Assembly: GCA_013286325.1 (NCBI GenBank)
Contig: JABDFZ010000021.1
Span: 1-35,475 of the forward strand
Direction: 5' to 3'
Origin: Bacteroidota bacterium
GTDB taxonomy: Bacteria; Bacteroidota; Bacteroidia; Sphingobacteriales; Sphingobacteriaceae
DNA: 35,475 bases
Part shown: positions 32,454 through 35,475 of the stretch, in pieces
How positions within the stretch are numbered: the first letter of the stretch is position 1
How the letters are laid out: each line of letters begins with the position of its first letter
Notes under the pieces: generated by a model
What the model was told of the DNA's origin: nothing
Seen by the model: the letters and a program-made list of their open reading frames with translations, nothing else
The model's database searches: none
Made by a program: the position numbers and the translations under genes

Positions 32454-33290
32454 TTAAAACAGGCTTGTTTGATGCGATCTTGCTTCAATAGCACCAGAGG
32501 TTTTAACTATATCTGCATTGCTTGTGTGGCCAATGTGATAAACCGAAGATTCAACATACCGCGAAGCAACAATAATGGCCACCCCATCGGCACAATCATC
32601 AAATAATTCCTGCACCAGCTTGGGGTCGTTATTGTTTTTGGACAAGTGCGATAACAGCAAATGTGTCATAAACGATGGTCTGTGCATAGTAAAAAGCTCT
32701 AATGCTTGTTTATTAGATAAATGCCCATGACCGCCACGGATCCGGCGTTTTAAATGGTAAGGATATCCGCCATTATCAAGCATTTCATCATCATAATTAG
32801 CCTCAAGAAACGCAGCATGACATTGGCTAAAATGATGGATCAAATTTTCGCAAACCACGCCAATATCAGTAAACACGCCAACTTTAACATCCCGGCAGGT
32901 AATTAAAAAACTATGCGGGTTGCTGGCATCGTGTTGTTTAGGGAATGCAGAAACATGCAATTCACCAATAACAATCGTTTCAAAAGCGCCGAACGATTTA
33001 ACCTGCTGTTCATCGAGCATTAATCCACCTCTTTGCAGTGTGGGCGGGGTAATATAAACAGGCAGGCGGTACTTTTTAGCAATAACGGGAATTCCGTTGA
33101 TATGATCGGAATGCTCATGTGATACAAAAATTGCCTTTACCTTTTGCATGGATAAACCCAGGCGCAGCATCCGTCTTTCAGTTTCGCGGCAGGAGATCCC
33201 GGCATCAACCAGTATAGCCTCATGTTCATTACCAACATAATAGCAATTGCCGTTACTCCCAGAATTTAACGATGCGATAAACAAAGACAT
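32454..33290 (-). CDS. MBL-fold metallo-hydrolase, YycJ/WalJ-like
   Basis: A 278-aa metallo-beta-lactamase-fold protein. The start MSLFIASLNSGSNGNCYYVG is the YycJ/VicX signature, followed by AILVDAGISCRETERRM and the zinc motif HEHSDH (58-63), then YITPPTLQRGG, VSAFPKQHDASNPHSFLI and GHLSNKQALELF. YycJ-like enzymes are cytoplasmic nucleases/hydrolases linked to DNA repair and cell-wall signalling in Firmicutes. No adjacent two-component genes here. The 305-bp region upstream contains an inverted-repeat element. Confidence 0.92.
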   Translation of the reverse strand: MSLFIASLNSGSNGNCYYVGNEHEAILVDAGISCRETERRMLRLGLSMQKVKAIFVSHEHSDHINGIPVIAKKYRLPVYITPPTLQRGGLMLDEQQVKSFGAFETIVIGELHVSAFPKQHDASNPHSFLITCRDVKVGVFTDIGVVCENLIHHFSQCHAAFLEANYDDEMLDNGGYPYHLKRRIRGGHGHLSNKQALELFTMHRPSFMTHLLLSHLSKNNNDPKLVQELFDDCADGVAIIVASRYVESSVYHIGHTSNADIVKTSGAIEARSHQTSLF

Positions 33291-33316
33291 ATTAACTACA
33301 AAGGAACGAATTTTTT

Positions 33317-33576
33317 ATTTCGGATTTCGGATGTTCGATTTCGGATTTTTTTATTTCCAGATACCAGATCCGGAATTTTTGGTCACCGCCCCAATTTTTA
33401 AACGCCCTCTTTTTGCTTGCAAAAAAGGAGGCGATCCGGCGAAGCGCAGATCGGGTGAGTAAATATCCATGTGGTATTATTCCAGAAGTTTATAAATCCC
33501 TCCTTTAATCAATAAATCCCTAAATTAATAGCGTAAGATTTAAAAATTCCGAAATCGAACATCCGACTTCCGAAAT
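33317..33576. repeat. 260-bp segment bounded by 34/35-bp inverted repeats
   Basis: The left arm (33317-33350, containing TCGGATGTTCGATTTCGGA) and right arm (33542-33576) are about 90% inverted complements. The interior has another hairpin (CCTCTTTTTGC with GCAAAAAAGGAGG, about 33409-33431) and no gene. This covers the gap between the MBL and DUF480 genes. Non-autonomous element or dispersed intergenic repeat. Confidence 0.7.
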
Positions 33577-33595
33577 TCGATACTATATTTAACAC

Positions 33596-34243
33596 ATGGA
33601 TTCACCAATAACTTTACCTGTACTTGATGCAGAAGAACTGCGTGTGCTTGGTTCATTAATGGAAAAAAGCAAAACCACACCTGATTACTACCCCATGACT
33701 ATTAATAGCCTCACGGCTGCATGTAATCAAAAAACATCGCGCAGGCCGGTAGTTCAGTATGACGAGGATACGGTAGCCCAGGCGCTAAATACGCTTAAAA
33801 GGCGCGGATTGATCTCAACTGCTACGGGAGGTTCTATCCGCAGCGTAAAATATAAACACAATTTTGCTATTGTATTCCCTGTTTTGCCTGCTGAGGTTGC
33901 TATAATTTGCCTGTTAATGCTAAGAGGGCCGCAAACACCTGGTGAATTAAATACCAATTCGGGGCGTATGTATGAGTTTGAATCGATTGAAGAAGTTCAG
34001 GAGATGTTGGAGAGGCTAAGTAGCCCCGAAATGCCATTTTTAATGCAGCTCCCCCGCCGCCCGGGGCAAAAAGAGGTACGTTATGCTCATTTATTATGTG
34101 GCATCCCTGAAATAAATGATGACGATTATGCTGACGACAGACCCTCACATTCGGGAGGACTTGAGGCCCGGGTTGTAAAGCTGGAAACAGAGCTTGCAGA
34201 ACTACGGGAAGCATTTGATAAGCTCATGAAGGAATTGAGTTAG
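33596..34243 (+). CDS. DUF480/YceH family protein
   Basis: A 215-aa protein with tandem winged-helix architecture typical of YceH: LDAEELRVLGSLMEKSKTTPDYYPMTINSLTAACNQKTSRRPVVQYDEDTVAQALNTLKRRGLI, then the second wing with AIICLLMLRGPQTPGELNTNSGRMYEF and RRPGQKEVRYAHLL, ending in a coiled-coil tail (LEARVVKLETELAELREAFDKLMKEL). Length matches the family. Biochemical role unknown; thought DNA-associated. Promoter-like TATATTTA is just upstream. Confidence 0.93.
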   Translation: MDSPITLPVLDAEELRVLGSLMEKSKTTPDYYPMTINSLTAACNQKTSRRPVVQYDEDTVAQALNTLKRRGLISTATGGSIRSVKYKHNFAIVFPVLPAEVAIICLLMLRGPQTPGELNTNSGRMYEFESIEEVQEMLERLSSPEMPFLMQLPRRPGQKEVRYAHLLCGIPEINDDDYADDRPSHSGGLEARVVKLETELAELREAFDKLMKELS

Positions 34244-34349
34244 TCGCCCGCACTGAGGCGTTAAATTATAAGTTAAAAACTTAATTGGTTTTTGTTTGTT
34301 GGAACGGTACATCTATTATAAACACATTACTAACAAACAATTAAAACCT

Positions 34350-34937
34350 ATGAAAAAGTTAAGTTATGCAATTATGCTTGCTCTTGCCGCTTATGCGTTC
34401 CAAAGCTGTAATAACGCGCAAAAAGACGCCAAACAAACTGCCGACAGTTTGAACAAAACCAAGGATACCACAAGTAATACTGCTGCTACAGGCGGCATTG
34501 GCGTTACTGCCGATGATGCCAAATTTGCTACAAGTGCAGCTAATGGTGGTATGGCCGAAGTTGCTTTGGGTAAACTGGCACTTTCGAAAAGTACTGATGC
34601 CACAATTAAAAACTTTGCTACCATGATGGTTACTGACCACGGCAAAGCAAACGATGAATTAGCAGCTATTGCAAAAACAAAAAACATCACGCTGCCTGCT
34701 ACAATTGATGCTGATCACCAAAAGAAACTGGATGACCTTGCAAAACTAACAAGGAAGGATTTCGACAAGGCTTATGTTGATGCAATGGTTGATGGCCATA
34801 AAAAAACGCTCGACTTAATGCAGGATGCTGCCAAAAACTGTAAAGATGCCGACTTAAAAGCCTTTGCAGCCAAAACGGCGCCAACCGTACAGATGCACCT
34901 TGATGCAATCAATAAAATCCATGATGCCATGAAATAA
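34350..34937 (+). CDS. DUF4142 lipoprotein (ferritin-like helical bundle)
   Basis: The start is ATG 34350 (MKKLSYAIMLALAAYAFQSC), giving 195 aa; an earlier in-frame ATG at 34296 would place residues before the signal peptide and is rejected. Lipobox FQSC, Cys20. The mature part has a Thr/Ala-rich linker, then the DUF4142 helical bundle from about residue 55: AEVALGKLALSKSTDATIKNFATMMVTDHGKANDELAAIA, DFDKAYVDAMVDGHKKTLDLMQDAAKNCKDADLKAFAAKT and HLDAINKIH. Conserved His residues in DHGKA, DGHKK and MHLD may bind metal. Abundant periplasmic or outer-membrane stress-type protein of unknown function. Confidence 0.93.
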   Translation: MKKLSYAIMLALAAYAFQSCNNAQKDAKQTADSLNKTKDTTSNTAATGGIGVTADDAKFATSAANGGMAEVALGKLALSKSTDATIKNFATMMVTDHGKANDELAAIAKTKNITLPATIDADHQKKLDDLAKLTRKDFDKAYVDAMVDGHKKTLDLMQDAAKNCKDADLKAFAAKTAPTVQMHLDAINKIHDAMK

Positions 34938-34946
34938 TCAGGAAAT

Positions 34947-34992
34947 AAAAAAGGAAGGGGCTTAGATAATTATCTAAGCCCCTTCCTTTTTT
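34947..34992 (+). terminator. 23-bp perfect convergent terminator
   Basis: A perfect palindromic stem of 23 bp (34947-34969 with 34970-34992), with A-run and T-run at the two ends and the GGAAGGGGCTTAGAT core. It separates the DUF4142 gene from the convergent T9SS cargo gene and can terminate both. Confidence 0.9.
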
Positions 34993-35033
34993 AAAGCGCA
35001 TCGTTTTTAATATTACAATGCGTTTTAACGCCA

Positions 35034-35475
35034 TTAAAGTTTCACAAAAGTAGTTTTACCAACCAGGGTATTATCCTTATTGTTTAGTACCCTTATAATA
35101 TAAGTTCCGGGTAACAGGGTACTTATATTTGCTTGCCAGGTTGGCTGGGAGGACTTGTCATCCCTTACCGTTGCCCCGGTGATATTAATTATTTTTATGT
35201 TGTAAGACTGCGTTTGGCTTGAAATGGTCCTGGAGCTATTGTCCGGCAGGTTGATGGCCAAATTGAGGATGCTTGTTGCCGGATTAGGATAAATACTTAT
35301 ACTGATCTGCTTAGCATTGCTTAAAGGCGAATACATCAGGGTAATTACCTTTGAATAGGTAATATCACCATCCAGGTCAGTGAGCTTTAAGCGGTATTGG
35401 TCGGCAGTAACTGGCGGCTTCGGGTCCGTAAAACTGTAGGTCCCCAGGTTATTGGAAACCAGGCTGCCAAGAGCA
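35034..35475 (-). CDS. T9SS type A sorting-domain protein, C-terminal end (5' truncated by window)
   Basis: The minus-strand frame is open to the window edge, upstream of the apparent Met at 35336; translation outside reads TDPKPPVTADQYRLKLTDLDGD, a typical beta-sandwich before the signal. The C-terminal 75 residues are a type IX secretion CTD: ISIYPNPATSILNLAI, YNIKIINITGATV, WQANISTLLPGTYIIRVLNN and GKTTFVKL. This directs the protein across the outer membrane by the PorSS. Cargo function lies outside the window. Confidence 0.93.
   Translation of the reverse strand, partial: ALGSLVSNNLGTYSFTDPKPPVTADQYRLKLTDLDGDITYSKVITLMYSPLSNAKQISISIYPNPATSILNLAINLPDNSSRTISSQTQSYNIKIINITGATVRDDKSSQPTWQANISTLLPGTYIIRVLNNKDNTLVGKTTFVKL

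Noticed and set aside
34296..34349. Extended start for the DUF4142 lipoprotein
   Set aside because: It would put about 18 residues ahead of a well-formed signal peptide; ATG 34350 is preferred.

Overview
The window looks like a chromosomal segment of a Bacteroidota bacterium, most likely Sphingobacteriaceae (Mucilaginibacter/Pedobacter-like). Evidence: two SusC/SusD systems, a type IX secretion C-terminal domain, lipoproteins with SC(K) lipoboxes, moderate-to-low GC, A-rich leaders without strong Shine-Dalgarno sequences, and several promoters of the Bacteroidota TAnnTTTG type. The genus is inference; there is no rRNA here.

Region 1 (1-7605) is an alpha-mannan utilisation locus: the end of a SusC transporter, SusD, a SusE-like surface lipoprotein, a GH76 endo-alpha-1,6-mannanase and a GH92 exo-mannosidase, closed by a terminator. 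The GH92 has Gln where the family general acid Glu is expected, a substitution associated with removal of mannose-1-phosphate caps, so phosphorylated fungal mannan is a plausible target.

Region 2 (7645-9300) holds a secreted DUF4440 protein divergent from an AraC regulator, then a nested inverted-repeat element whose second copy lies 18 kb away (27216-27430).

Region 3 (9436-18900) is the most striking part. A consensus promoter is followed by a 31-codon ORF ending in four consecutive Cys codons and a stop, then a 265-nt leader with hairpins, then an operon of SusC, SusD, two tiny membrane proteins, a membrane fatty acid hydroxylase, a type I sulfatase and its formylglycine-generating enzyme. 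I propose a cysteine-responsive attenuator controlling sulfate-ester scavenging: low cysteine would stall ribosomes on the Cys codons and open the operon.

Region 4 (18908-24559): a large VIT/vWA/carboxypeptidase-regulatory/plug-without-barrel/TPR/DUF2135 protein, then a TetR regulator and an MFS exporter that share a 16-bp operator.

Region 5 (24677-29625): ExoIII, DUF488, a cluster of GGCTCC hairpins, and a minus-strand unit of two tandem tRNA-like RNAs with their own promoter and terminator. Stem changes between the two copies are compensatory. Then an Lrp regulator, small proteins, a DinB protein and a LysR regulator.

Region 6 (29786-35475): DMT exporter, VOC protein, YtxH-like protein, FadR-type regulator with flanking operator-like palindromes, YycJ-like MBL hydrolase, DUF480, DUF4142 lipoprotein, and the C-terminal end of a T9SS cargo protein cut by the window edge.
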